Notes under the pieces: generated by a model
Told to the model about the DNA's origin: nothing
The model's database searches: none
The model's input: only the letters and a program-made list of their open reading frames with translations
Assembly: GCF_016316925.1 (NCBI RefSeq)
Contig: NZ_JAEEGB010000033.1
Location: forward strand, 1 to 57,780
Direction of reading: 5' to 3'
Source of the DNA: Clostridium aciditolerans
GTDB lineage: Bacteria > Bacillota > Clostridia > Clostridiales > Clostridiaceae
DNA: 57,780 nt
Shown: positions 35,248 to 43,832 of the stretch, piece after piece
Layout of the letters: the number at the start of each line of letters is the position of its first letter
Numbering within the stretch: the stretch's first letter is position 1
Position numbers and translations under genes: made by a program

Positions 35248-36882
35248 ATGGATACTCACAATGTTCAGCGTAAAGAGGTAGAAGCTATTTATGGCAAAAT
35301 TAGTCCTTTTGAACTTAAAGATAGATTAATTAATTTAGCGGAAGGACAGAAGGAAAAGAGTGCCCATGCATTATTAGATGCGGGAAGAGGTAATCCTAAC
35401 TGGACTGCGGCAACACCTCGTGAAGCTTTTTTTGCTTTTGGACAATTTGCCGTTGAAGAAACTCGAAGAGTATGGAACAATCATGATTTAGCAGGAATGC
35501 CTAAAAAAGAAGGAATATCAGAACGTCTCAGTGTGTATATTAATAAGCATCAAGGAGAGCCTGGAATAGAACTTCTGAAAAGTATAGTTAACTATGGAAT
35601 AAGTAACAAAGGTTTTGATCCAGATGCTTGGATATACGAATTGGCGGATGCAATTATAGGTGATAACTATCCAGTGCCAGATAGAATGCTAATACATATA
35701 GAAAAAGTCGTTCATGACTACCTTGTTCAGGAAATGTGTTATAATAAGCCGCCAGTAGGTAAATTCAATCTATTTGCTGTTGAGGGTGCCACTGCAGCAA
35801 TGTGTTATATATTTGATTCATTAATTGCTAATGAATTGCTATCTAAAGGTGATAAAATTGCAATAGCAGCACCAATATTTACGCCATATTTAGAGGTTCC
35901 TCACTTACCACGGTATAGTTTAGAAGTTGTTGAAATTGTTGCAAAAGAAATGACTGAAGATGGCACACATACGTGGCAATATCCTAAATCAGAGCTGGAG
36001 AAGCTTCAGGATACAAGTATTAAGGCTCTTTTTATAGTAAATCCAAGCAATCCACCTTCAGTGGCAATGAAGCCTGAATCAGTAGAACAGCTAAAAGATA
36101 TAGTTGAAAAGAATAATCCTAACCTGATGATTATATCAGATGACGTATATGGAACATTTGTTAATAATTTTCGTTCTATAGTAGCAGATTTGCCATTTAA
36201 TTCAATTGGAGTATACTCATTTTCAAAATACTTTGGCGTAACAGGATGGCGTTTGGGAACTATTGCACTCTATGAACATAATGTATTTGATAAATTGTTA
36301 AAAGAGCTGCCAGAAGACAAGAAGAAGGAATTGAAGCAACGCTATGGAGATCTTTCTACAAATCCGGAACAAATACCTTTTATTGATAGAATTGTTGCAG
36401 ATAGCCGTCAGGTAGCTCTTAACCATACAGCAGGCTTATCAACACCTCAGCAAGTACAAATGGCTTTCTTTTCAGTTTTTGCGCTGCTTGATAAAGAAAA
36501 TAACTATAAAAAGTTAACAATGGATATTTGCCGTCGCCGCCAGATGCTGCTATTCAACAGCTTAGGAATAAGTTTAAGAAAAGATCCTTATGATGCAGCT
36601 TATTATACAGAGTTTGACTTGTTGGAATGGGCAAATCATTATTATGGCAATGAATTTGCTGATTACTTACAAAACAATCATAAACCTGTAGATATTCTTT
36701 TTCGCTTAGCTGAAGAATCTTCTATAGTATTGCTAAGTGGTGGTGGATTCCATGGTCCAGAATGGTCAATTAGAATATCTCTTGCTAATCTAAATGATGA
36801 ATCTTATTCGAAAATTGGAGGAGTACTCCATAAAATATTAGAGGAATATGTTTCATCATGGAAGAAGACAAAGGAAGTATAG
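35248..36882 (+). CDS. aspD: Bifunctional aspartate 4-decarboxylase/aspartate aminotransferase
   Basis: A PLP-dependent class I/II aminotransferase-fold enzyme that removes the beta-carboxyl of aspartate to give alanine and CO2, with a side aminotransferase activity. The length of 544 residues is typical of aspartate 4-decarboxylase and longer than ordinary aminotransferases. The Schiff-base lysine is in YSFSKYFGVTGWRLG (Lys near 327). LDAGRGNPNWTA near the N-terminus and IVNPSNPPSVAMKPES are family features. In other bacteria, aspartate decarboxylation coupled to aspartate:alanine exchange conserves energy; no exchanger is in the window. The ribosome binding site is AAGGAGG. The gene is followed by an extended hairpin and no ordinary terminator. 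Confidence 0.92.
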   Translation: MDTHNVQRKEVEAIYGKISPFELKDRLINLAEGQKEKSAHALLDAGRGNPNWTAATPREAFFAFGQFAVEETRRVWNNHDLAGMPKKEGISERLSVYINKHQGEPGIELLKSIVNYGISNKGFDPDAWIYELADAIIGDNYPVPDRMLIHIEKVVHDYLVQEMCYNKPPVGKFNLFAVEGATAAMCYIFDSLIANELLSKGDKIAIAAPIFTPYLEVPHLPRYSLEVVEIVAKEMTEDGTHTWQYPKSELEKLQDTSIKALFIVNPSNPPSVAMKPESVEQLKDIVEKNNPNLMIISDDVYGTFVNNFRSIVADLPFNSIGVYSFSKYFGVTGWRLGTIALYEHNVFDKLLKELPEDKKKELKQRYGDLSTNPEQIPFIDRIVADSRQVALNHTAGLSTPQQVQMAFFSVFALLDKENNYKKLTMDICRRRQMLLFNSLGISLRKDPYDAAYYTEFDLLEWANHYYGNEFADYLQNNHKPVDILFRLAEESSIVLLSGGGFHGPEWSIRISLANLNDESYSKIGGVLHKILEEYVSSWKKTKEV

Positions 36883-36895
36883 AGCTCAAAGGCCG

Positions 36896-37122
36896 AAAAT
36901 TGACTCACACCCCGGGCTATGTTTCCAAGCTTCAGTCCGTTAAAAACTTTTAGTCAGTCTAAAGCTTGTGTTTTAGACGACCTAAGAACCTTCGAGAAAC
37001 TCGCTATGTTCAGACAACTCGAAGGTGCTAAGGTTGTCTTAAAATCCTTCACTAAGACTGACACAAAGTTTTTAAATCTACCTTCAGCTTTGGAAACATA
37101 GCCCTTTGTGTCAGTCGATTTT
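36896..37122. repeat. Giant imperfect hairpin of about 227 nt
   Basis: Nested complementary segments run through the whole stretch. AAAAT-GACT-ACAC plus GGGCTATGTTTCC (36896-36926) pairs with GGAAACATAGCCC plus GTGTCAGTC-ATTTT (37092-37122). AAAAACTTT (36942-36950) pairs with AAAGTTTTT (37066-37074). TCAGTCT pairs with AGACTGA. TTTTAGAC...CCTTCGAG (36971-36996) pairs with CTCGAAGG...GTCTTAAAA (37018-37044). Several mismatches interrupt it. It could be a miniature inverted-repeat element, a structured RNA, or the terminator of aspD. Open frames through it are by-products of the symmetry. Confidence 0.7.
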
Positions 37123-37246
37123 CTAGTTTTGAATCCTATACAGGGGTAATACACTAAGCTACTATAGATATAAAGAGATACAATTTTTAGTTTACTCCTT
37201 GTCTTAGCAATCTAAAAGCTTTAATATGTAAAATGAGGTGAGGATT

Positions 37247-39202
37247 TTGGAGAACTATATGAAATTTATATCTAATGCATGGAAAGAATTTATTGATAAG
37301 GGTTATATAAGTCATGCGGTAAGACCAGAAATTGCAGAGTCATGGAGAAGGTGTAAGGCATATGGTGTAGATCCGATGAACGGAAAAGGAAATAACACTC
37401 GAAATATCTCTGTAGACCTTAAAATTGAACAAAATTCAGAGTTAATAGCAGTAGCCCGTCCTACGATGGAAAGTATCTATAGTATTGTAGCAGGTTCAGG
37501 CTTTGCTATAATGCTAGTCGATAAGGATTGCTATGTAATTGACGTAATTGGTGATAGTGATATTATGCAAAATGCAGATAAATTAAATTTTGTAAAGGGC
37601 GAACTGTGGACGGAAGAAGCGGTGGGAACTAATGCAATAGGTACAGCGCTTTATTTAGATAAGCCAATACAAACTATTGGGGCAGAACACTTTGGAATAA
37701 ACCAGCATTCATGGACATGCTCCGCGGCTCCAATTCATAATGAAGAAGGATATATAATAGGATGTATAAATATGTCTGGCAATTACTATAGTGCACACTC
37801 TCATACACTAGGAATTGTAACTGCTGCAGCACAGTCTATACAAAAACAATTAGCTTTGACAATTTCAAATAAACTCATGAATATAACCTTTGATTCAATT
37901 TGTGAAGGTATGATTGTTTTAGATGAAAAATTAGAAATAAAAAGAATTAATGATAGAGCTTTGGAGATTTTAGGGATTACCCATAAAGAAGCAGTAAAAT
38001 TAAATATAAGAGATTCACTAAGAAGCGTTAGCTTTAATGAAATAATAAGTAAGGGAGATATATCCTATAATAACGTAGAATGTGATTTTTATATAAATTC
38101 TAAAAGAATAAAATGCACAATAAATGCTGTACCTATGAGAGTTAACAGCAAGTCTATAGGTGTAGTTATAACCTTTAGAGAGGTACAACATGTGCACAAT
38201 TTAGTAAATAAAGTAGTTGGATACAAAGCTACTTATAGGTTTGAAGATATTATTACTCGAAATAATAGAATGAATGATATTATAGAGTTTGCTAAAAAGG
38301 CAGCGCAAAGTGATTGTAATATTCTCATTGAGGGAGAGAGCGGAACTGGTAAGGAGCTTATTGCACAATCTATACATAATTTTAGTGATAGGGAAAGAGG
38401 TCCTTTTGTTGCAGTAAACTGCGCTTCTATACCTAGAGAGCTAGTAGAAAGCGAATTGTTTGGCTATGAGAGAGGAGCTTTTACTGGGGCTTCTAAGGAA
38501 GGTCATCCGGGCAAGTTTGAGCTTGCTGATGGTGGAACAATTTTCTTAGATGAAATTGGAGAACTTCCACTAGACATACAATCTAAACTATTGAGAGTAT
38601 TGGATAACAATAAGATCACTAGAGTAGGTGGAACTTATGAAAAGCAATTAAATGTAAGAGTTATTGGTGCTACAAATAGAACACTGCAGGAGGAAATAGG
38701 CAAGAAAAATTTTAGAGGAGACCTTTATTATAGGCTAAGTGTAATGAATATTAAAATTTTACCTCTAAGAGAAAGAAAAGAAGACATAGAAGTGCTTGTC
38801 AGTCACTTTGTAGAAAGATTAAATATTAAAAATAACAGGCAAAGTAAAAAAGTACATAAGTCTTATATAGATAAACTGAAAGAGCATCATTGGACTGGCA
38901 ACGTAAGAGAACTTAGAAATGTAGTTGAAAGAGACTACTATTTAAGTGACATTGAATTAGTATCAGCAGCTAGTGTTCAAAGCTATGAGGATGATAATAC
39001 TGTGATTGAATGTCACCAAAATAGAGATAATATTATTCCTATTCAAATATTAGAAAAGGAAAACATTATAAATGCTTTAAAAGGCTGTGGTGGAAGTAAA
39101 ATTAAGGCTTCAAGATTGTTAAATATGAGCAGATCAACTTTATATAGGAAAATTAAAAGATATAATATTAACAATAAAGAGAATAAAAATGTGTCAAAAT
39201 GA
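37247..39202 (+). CDS. Sigma-54-dependent activator, AcoR-like (paralogue 2)
   Basis: An enhancer-binding protein with the same architecture as the acoR product: GAF-like sensor about 60-190 (TEEAVGTNAIGTAL, NQHSWTCSAAPIHN), PAS-like region about 205-310, and AAA+ domain with Walker A GESGTGKE near 361. The sigma-54 contact loop is the canonical GAFTGA near 409. A Fis-type helix-turn-helix forms the C-terminus. The TTG at 37247 is well spaced from GAGGTG; ATG 37259 and GTG 37238 are alternatives. Operator-like dyads and a sigma-54 promoter follow it and lead into butanediol dehydrogenase, its probable target. Acetoin or butanediol is the likely signal. Confidence 0.88.
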   Translation: MENYMKFISNAWKEFIDKGYISHAVRPEIAESWRRCKAYGVDPMNGKGNNTRNISVDLKIEQNSELIAVARPTMESIYSIVAGSGFAIMLVDKDCYVIDVIGDSDIMQNADKLNFVKGELWTEEAVGTNAIGTALYLDKPIQTIGAEHFGINQHSWTCSAAPIHNEEGYIIGCINMSGNYYSAHSHTLGIVTAAAQSIQKQLALTISNKLMNITFDSICEGMIVLDEKLEIKRINDRALEILGITHKEAVKLNIRDSLRSVSFNEIISKGDISYNNVECDFYINSKRIKCTINAVPMRVNSKSIGVVITFREVQHVHNLVNKVVGYKATYRFEDIITRNNRMNDIIEFAKKAAQSDCNILIEGESGTGKELIAQSIHNFSDRERGPFVAVNCASIPRELVESELFGYERGAFTGASKEGHPGKFELADGGTIFLDEIGELPLDIQSKLLRVLDNNKITRVGGTYEKQLNVRVIGATNRTLQEEIGKKNFRGDLYYRLSVMNIKILPLRERKEDIEVLVSHFVERLNIKNNRQSKKVHKSYIDKLKEHHWTGNVRELRNVVERDYYLSDIELVSAASVQSYEDDNTVIECHQNRDNIIPIQILEKENIINALKGCGGSKIKASRLLNMSRSTLYRKIKRYNINNKENKNVSK

Positions 39203-39258
39203 GAATAAAAAAGTAGGTGTGTCAATATGACACATATAATAATGTGTCATATTGACAC
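39190..39258. promoter_or_regulatory. Three activator binding sites upstream of the butanediol dehydrogenase promoter
   Basis: TGTGTCAATATGACACA (39218-39234) and TGTGTCATATTGACAC (39243-39258) are near-perfect dyads about 24 bp apart centre to centre. An imperfect third copy, TGTGTCAAAATGAGA (39190-39204), overlaps the 3' end of the activator gene. They lie 40-110 bp before a sigma-54 promoter, as expected for an enhancer. Confidence 0.8.
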
Positions 39259-39269
39259 TTATTTTGATG

Positions 39270-39297
39270 AAAAGGCTTGTAAAGAGGCCTTTTTTAT
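39270..39297 (+). terminator. Terminator between activator gene and sigma-54 promoter
   Basis: AAAAGGC (39270-39276) pairs with GCCTTTT (39287-39293), followed by further T residues. It ends just before the -24 element. Confidence 0.75.
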
Positions 39298-39298
39298 T

Positions 39299-39315
39299 TT
39301 GGCACAATATTTGCT
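39299..39315 (+). promoter_or_regulatory. Sigma-54 promoter of butanediol dehydrogenase
   Basis: TTGGCACAATATTTGCT is a full match to TGGCAYRNNNNTTGCW and lies 60 bp before the start codon at 39376. Confidence 0.9.
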
Positions 39316-39375
39316 CTATATATCTGTGAATTGATTAACATACATAAGTTAAAATATACTTTAGGAGGAATAATC

Positions 39376-40449
39376 ATGAAAGCAGCATTATGGTATGGAA
39401 AAAATGATGTAAGAGTTGAAAAAGTTGAGGAACCAAAGGTAGTGAAAGGTTCAGTAAAAATTAAGGTTAAGTGGTGTGGAATTTGTGGCTCAGATTTACA
39501 TGAGTACTTAGGAGGACCTATATTTATTCCAGTTGGACAGCCGCATCCATTAAGTGGTACTACAGCTCCAGTGGTTTTAGGTCATGAATTTTCCGGTGAA
39601 GTAGTAGAAATAGGTGAAGGTGTAACAAAGTTTAACGTTGGTGATAGAGTAGCGGTAGAGCCTATTGTAGCATGTGGTAAATGCCCTGCCTGTAGAGAAG
39701 GAAAGTACAATCTTTGTTCTTCATTAGGTTTCCATGGACTTTGCGGAAGTGGCGGCGGACTCGCTGAATATACTGTATTTCCAGAAGAGTTTGTACATAA
39801 AATTCCAGATAATATGTCTTACGAGCAAGCTGCATTAATAGAACCAATGGCTGTTGCACTTCATTCAATAAGAATAGCTAATTTTAAAACAGGAGATACT
39901 GCAATAGTATTAGGATCAGGTCCAATTGGACTTGCAACTATAGAATGCTTAAAAGCGGCTGGCGCAAAGCTTGTAATAGTTTTACAAAGAAAATCCATAA
40001 GGCAGGAATATGCAAAGAGAGCTGGTGCAGATGTAGTATTAGACCCAAATGAAGTTGATATAGTGGAGGAAGTTAAAAACCTTACAGATGGAGTAGGTGT
40101 AGATGCTGCATTTGAAACCACTGGTGCTAAGATAGGATTTGATACAGGACTTAACAGCTTGAAATTTGAAGGAACTATGGTAGTAACAAGTATTTGGGAA
40201 AATGAGACAAGCTTTAACCCTAATATTTTAGTATTCTCAGAAAAGAAAATTGTTGGGACATTGGCATATAGACATGAGTTTCCTGCAACAATTGCACAAA
40301 TGAGTGATGGAAGAATAAAAGCAGAAGGATATATAACAAAGAAAATAGACCTTGATGATATAGTTGAAGAAGGATTTGGTTCTTTAACTGGCCCAGAAAA
40401 GAAAAAGCATGTTAAAATACTTGTAACTCCAGATAAATCACTTTTATAG
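39376..40449 (+). CDS. bdhA: (R,R)-2,3-butanediol dehydrogenase / acetoin reductase
   Basis: A medium-chain zinc alcohol dehydrogenase of 357 residues that interconverts acetoin and 2,3-butanediol with NAD(P)H. The catalytic zinc site is WCGICGSDLHEY and GHEFSGEVVEIG. The structural zinc cysteines lie in CGKCPACREGKYNLC. The nucleotide fold carries GSGPIGLATIE. The internal GGPIFIPVGQPHPLSG segment is typical of butanediol dehydrogenases of this family. The ATG at 39376 follows TTTAGGAGG; the longer frame from 39331 overlaps the promoter region. It is a single-gene operon behind sigma-54 control, ending at the terminator at 40525. Confidence 0.92.
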   Translation: MKAALWYGKNDVRVEKVEEPKVVKGSVKIKVKWCGICGSDLHEYLGGPIFIPVGQPHPLSGTTAPVVLGHEFSGEVVEIGEGVTKFNVGDRVAVEPIVACGKCPACREGKYNLCSSLGFHGLCGSGGGLAEYTVFPEEFVHKIPDNMSYEQAALIEPMAVALHSIRIANFKTGDTAIVLGSGPIGLATIECLKAAGAKLVIVLQRKSIRQEYAKRAGADVVLDPNEVDIVEEVKNLTDGVGVDAAFETTGAKIGFDTGLNSLKFEGTMVVTSIWENETSFNPNILVFSEKKIVGTLAYRHEFPATIAQMSDGRIKAEGYITKKIDLDDIVEEGFGSLTGPEKKKHVKILVTPDKSLL

Positions 40450-40524
40450 TTATAAATGTAGATGCAACACTATTTGCTAAAACTTGTAAAAATGAAATAA
40501 ACAAAATAAGAAAATAGCTATAAA

Positions 40525-40553
40525 AACACTAGGTAACTTACCTAGTGTTTTTT
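40525..40553 (+). terminator. Terminator of butanediol dehydrogenase
   Basis: AACACTAGGT (40525-40534) pairs with ACCTAGTGTT (40540-40549), followed by T6. Confidence 0.9.
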
Positions 40554-40614
40554 ATTGCAAATACTAGCTTTTTAAACAAAATTAGTAAAATATAAATGAT
40601 ATGATTACAAAACA

Positions 40615-40657
40615 GAACCTTAAATATATTTGAAGGAAGAGAGTACATTTAAGGTTC
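40615..40657. other. Hairpin upstream of the lysine riboswitch
   Basis: GAACCTTAAAT (40615-40625) pairs with ATTTAAGGTTC (40647-40657). The loop is purine-rich (GAAGGAAGAGAG). No gene is present between 40450 and the riboswitch. A TTGACA at 40781 is a possible -35 element, but I cannot resolve the promoter with confidence. Confidence 0.4.
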
Positions 40658-40867
40658 GTTATTTTCTTAATTAGTATTAAAACTAATTTAAAAAAATAAA
40701 AATATTTATTTAAAATTTAGTTATATTTTACAATAAACTATTATAAATATTAAGTATAGCTAAATAAATAATTAACAGCTTTGACAGATAAGTGATGCTT
40801 AAAAATGAACATAGGAATAAATAAAAGTACAATAAGAAAAACAAATCAATTTGACAAAAAAATAGGT

Positions 40868-41130
40868 TAGTACATAAATAGAGGTGCAAGTAAAAAGGTA
40901 GCTTTTAAGTGCTAAGGAGAATACATCCTCCGATATTAAAAGCAAAGGGTTTATTTGCCGAAAGGGTATATTTGATATTAGGTATATCCTTGGGGGTAGA
41001 GCATAATGGTTCTATCACTGCCGTGAATAATCATGGAGCGCTATTTATGTGATGAGAAGAAAATTTTCATTGCATGAGTGGCGTAAATAACTTATAACTC
41101 TAAAGCATTGAAATTTTTCAATGCTTTTTT
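40868..41130 (+). promoter_or_regulatory. Lysine riboswitch with terminator, upstream of the lysine fermentation operon
   Basis: The conserved L-box blocks appear in order: GAGGTGCAAGTA, AAGGAGA/TCCTCCG, GCAAAGGG...TTGCCGAAAGGG, CTTGGGGGTAGAGC, TCACTGCCGTGAATAAT and TGGAGCGCTA. Stem P1 is perfect: ACATAAATAG (40872-40881) with CTATTTATGT (41041-41050). An intrinsic terminator (41102-41113 with 41116-41127, then T6) lies before kal. ATTTTCATTGC (41063-41073) can pair with the terminator's left arm (41104-41113) as an antiterminator. CGTAAATA (41082-41089) can pair with the 3' strand of P1 (41042-41049). These alternatives fit activation by lysine, the useful sense for a degradative operon. Confidence 0.9.
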
Positions 41131-41179
41131 AAGTTTATTTATGTCCAAAAAAATATCACAGTATAAGGGAGGAAGAATA

Positions 41180-41563
41180 ATGAAGGTAATGATTAGAATG
41201 AGAATGAGTATGCATGATGCTCACTATGGCGGAAACTTAGTAGATGGAGCAAAAATGTTAAACCTTTTTGGGGATGTAGCTACAGAACTCTTAATTAGAA
41301 ATGATGGAGATGAAGGATTATTCAGAGCGTATGATAGCGTAGAGTTTCTAGCTCCTGTATATGCTGGGGATTACATTGAAGCAGTAGGAGAAATTGTAAG
41401 CTGTGGAAACTCTTCAAGAAAAATGGTATTTGAAGCAAGAAAAGTAATTATTCCAAGGCCAGATATCAATGATTCAGCTTGCGACGTATTAGAAGAACCT
41501 ATTGTAGTATGTAAAGCAAGTGGCACTTGTGTTGTGCCAAATAACAAGCAAAGAAAAGAATAA
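41180..41563 (+). CDS. kal: 3-aminobutyryl-CoA ammonia-lyase
   Basis: A hot-dog-fold enzyme of 127 residues that removes ammonia from L-3-aminobutyryl-CoA to give crotonyl-CoA, a late step of lysine fermentation. The short length, the [17 protein letters not shown] segment and [19 protein letters not shown] are typical of Kal. I use the ATG at 41180 behind AAGGGAGGAAG. The longer open frame from 41108 starts inside the riboswitch terminator and is not credible. It is the first gene of the operon and follows the riboswitch by 50 bp. Confidence 0.93.
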   Translation: MKVMIRMRMSMHDAHYGGNLVDGAKMLNLFGDVATELLIRNDGDEGLFRAYDSVEFLAPVYAGDYIEAVGEIVSCGNSSRKMVFEARKVIIPRPDINDSACDVLEEPIVVCKASGTCVVPNNKQRKE

Positions 41564-41642
41564 GTACCACAATAAAAGTCCGAATATTTTTTATAACGTA
41601 ATTTTTAAGTCGAATATTAAGAGGAAATGGAGAGGTTGTTTC

Positions 41643-42464
41643 ATGGATAAGTTGATTATTACAACAGCAATTTGTGGTGCTGAAGTCACAAAAAAGCATA
41701 ATCCTAGCGTTCCTTATACAATAGAGGAGATTGGAAGAGAGGCAGAAGCGGCTTATAAAGCAGGTGCAAGTATTATACACCTACATGTAAGAAATGATGA
41801 TGGAACTTCTACTCAAGATAAGGAAAGATTTAGATTATGCATGGAAGAAATTAAGAGAAGGTGCCCAGATGTAATTATTCAGCCATCTACTGGAGGTGCG
41901 GTAGGAATGACTAATGAGGAAAGACTCCAGCCCATATATCTTAAACCAGAAATGGCTACTCTAGATTGTGGAACTTGTAACTTTGGTGGAGATGAAGTAT
42001 TTGTTAACACTGAAAATACAATAAAAGAGTTTGGGGAAAAAATGATTGATTTAGATATAAAGCCAGAGCTTGAGGTCTTTGACAAAGGCATGATAGATAT
42101 GGCAATAAGACTTCAGAAAAAGGGATATATAAAAACTCCAATGCATTTTAACTTTGTAATGGGTGTAAATGGAGGAATAGATGCTGCTATAAGAGACTTT
42201 GAATTTCTAAGAGGAAGTATACCGCAAGGAAGCACCTTTACTGTGTCGGGGATAGGTAGGAATGAGTTCCCAGTTGCTGTTATGGGCATCATTTCTGGAG
42301 GACACGTTAGAGTTGGTTTTGAAGATAATGTTTATTTATCAAAAGGTATACTTGCTAAGTCAAATGGTGAATTAGTTGAAAAGGTAGTGAGGCTGGCAAA
42401 GGAGCTTGGAAGAGACATTGCTAGTGCGAAGGAAGCAAGAGAAATTTTAGGTATTAGTAAATAG
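41643..42464 (+). CDS. kce: 3-keto-5-aminohexanoate cleavage enzyme
   Basis: A BKACE-family zinc enzyme, 273 residues. It condenses 5-amino-3-oxohexanoate with acetyl-CoA to give acetoacetate and L-3-aminobutyryl-CoA. The zinc ligands are His46 and His48 in SIIHLHVRND, with a glutamate near residue 227 in HVRVGFEDN. The PSTGGAVGMT loop is family-typical. The ATG at 41643 has GGAGAGG upstream; an upstream extension from 41520 overlaps kal and has no ribosome binding site. Order and neighbours make the specific Kce assignment secure within the broader family. Confidence 0.94.
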   Translation: MDKLIITTAICGAEVTKKHNPSVPYTIEEIGREAEAAYKAGASIIHLHVRNDDGTSTQDKERFRLCMEEIKRRCPDVIIQPSTGGAVGMTNEERLQPIYLKPEMATLDCGTCNFGGDEVFVNTENTIKEFGEKMIDLDIKPELEVFDKGMIDMAIRLQKKGYIKTPMHFNFVMGVNGGIDAAIRDFEFLRGSIPQGSTFTVSGIGRNEFPVAVMGIISGGHVRVGFEDNVYLSKGILAKSNGELVEKVVRLAKELGRDIASAKEAREILGISK

Positions 42465-42499
42465 TTTGGCAAATAATTTAAGATCAAGGGAGGGACAAA

Positions 42500-43153
42500 A
42501 TGAATAAGATTGTTAAGCCAGAGGATTTAAAGCCTCTCTTTAAGGAAGGTATGTCTATTATGATTGGTGGTTTTTTAGGCTGTGGAACTCCGCATAAGAT
42601 TATAGATCTTCTAATACAACTCAATATAAAGAATTTGACCATAATTGCAAATGATACCAGTTATGTAGATAAGGGAATAGGAAGACTTATTGTGAACAAG
42701 CAAGTTAAGAAGGTTATAGCATCTCATATAGGAACAAATTCTGAAACTGGCAGGCTTATGAATTTAGGAGAAATGGAAGTAGAACTTGTACCACAAGGCA
42801 CACTAATTGAAAGAATCAGAGCTGGAGGATCAGGACTTGGAGGAGTTTTAACACCTACAGGTGTAGGCACAACCATTGAAGAGGGTAAACAAAAGATAAG
42901 AATTCAAGATAAAGATTATCTTTTAGAATTACCACTAAAAGCGGATTTATCAATTATTAGAGGCACTATAGTAGATGAATCTGGAAACACATTCTATAGA
43001 GGAACTACTAGAAACTTTAACCCTATAATTGCTATGGCTGGAGAAAAAGTAATAGTTGAAGCAGAAAAAATTGTTAAGACAGGGCAATTAGACCCTGATT
43101 ATGTTACAACTCCAGGGGTGTTAGTAGATTATATTATAGAGGGGATTGAGTAG
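42500..43153 (+). CDS. atoD: CoA-transferase subunit A (butyryl-CoA:acetoacetate type)
   Basis: The alpha subunit of a family I CoA-transferase, 217 residues. [18 protein letters not shown] near the N-terminus and [20 protein letters not shown] are typical AtoD-type sequences. In lysine fermentation the enzyme moves CoA from butyryl-CoA to acetoacetate (or uses acetate), releasing butyrate. Position between kce and kdd supports that acceptor. AGGGAGG precedes the start. The beta subunit begins one base after the stop. Confidence 0.92.
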   Translation: MNKIVKPEDLKPLFKEGMSIMIGGFLGCGTPHKIIDLLIQLNIKNLTIIANDTSYVDKGIGRLIVNKQVKKVIASHIGTNSETGRLMNLGEMEVELVPQGTLIERIRAGGSGLGGVLTPTGVGTTIEEGKQKIRIQDKDYLLELPLKADLSIIRGTIVDESGNTFYRGTTRNFNPIIAMAGEKVIVEAEKIVKTGQLDPDYVTTPGVLVDYIIEGIE

Positions 43154-43154
43154 T

Positions 43155-43820
43155 ATGATTGCAGATGGAAAGCTTGCAAAACAAATTATAGCTAAAAGAA
43201 TTGCACAAGAATTACAGGATGGACAGCTCGTAAATTTAGGAATAGGACTTCCGACCTTAGTTGCAAACTATGTGCCAGAAGGAATTAATGTTACATTCCA
43301 ATCAGAAAATGGCATGGTTGGAATGGGACCTTTAAAGAAAGAAGGAGAAGAAGATTTAGATATAACTAATGCAGGGGGACAATATGTATCAATACTTCCT
43401 CATGGAGCTTTCTTTGACAGCAGTATGTCTTTCGCGCTAATAAGAGGAGGTCATGTTGATATTACTGTGCTTGGTGCTTTAGAGGTAGATCAAGAGGGAA
43501 ACTTAGCTAACTGGATAATACCGGGCAAGATGGTTCCAGGAATGGGAGGAGCTATGGACCTTGTTGTAGGTGCAAAAAAAGTAATAGTGGCTATGCTGCA
43601 TACTGGGAAAGGTAAGCCTAAAATACTTAAAAAATGTAGTTTACCTTTAACGGCGAAAGGAGTTGTAGACCTTATAGTTACAGAACTATGCGTTATAGAA
43701 GTAACAAAAGAAGGGCTTGTACTTAAAGAAATTCATAAAGATACAAGCGTTGAAGAAATTAGAGCTATGACAGAGGCTGATTTAATTATAGATGAAAACT
43801 TGAAAGTTATGAATGTATAG
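43155..43820 (+). CDS. atoA: CoA-transferase subunit B (butyryl-CoA:acetoacetate type)
   Basis: The beta subunit, 221 residues, with the catalytic glutamate in [12 protein letters not shown] (Glu51). [19 protein letters not shown] precedes it and a glycine-rich [14 protein letters not shown] segment follows, all diagnostic of family I CoA-transferase beta chains. I use the ATG at 43155, placed 10 bases after GGGG; the longer frame from 43146 would overlap atoD's stop. The stop of atoD and this start are two bases apart, so subunit synthesis is coupled. Confidence 0.92.
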   Translation: MIADGKLAKQIIAKRIAQELQDGQLVNLGIGLPTLVANYVPEGINVTFQSENGMVGMGPLKKEGEEDLDITNAGGQYVSILPHGAFFDSSMSFALIRGGHVDITVLGALEVDQEGNLANWIIPGKMVPGMGGAMDLVVGAKKVIVAMLHTGKGKPKILKKCSLPLTAKGVVDLIVTELCVIEVTKEGLVLKEIHKDTSVEEIRAMTEADLIIDENLKVMNV

Positions 43821-43832
43821 GAGGAAGTCATT

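Noticed and set aside
36919-37154. Overlapping 60- and 66-codon frames on both strands
   Set aside because: They lie inside a giant inverted repeat, so symmetric open frames arise automatically. Neither has a ribosome binding site or protein-like conservation pattern.
40851-40879. TTGACA plus ATAAAT as the promoter of the lysine operon
   Set aside because: Its start site would fall after the 5' strand of riboswitch stem P1 (40872-40881), destroying the aptamer. The real promoter should be further upstream.
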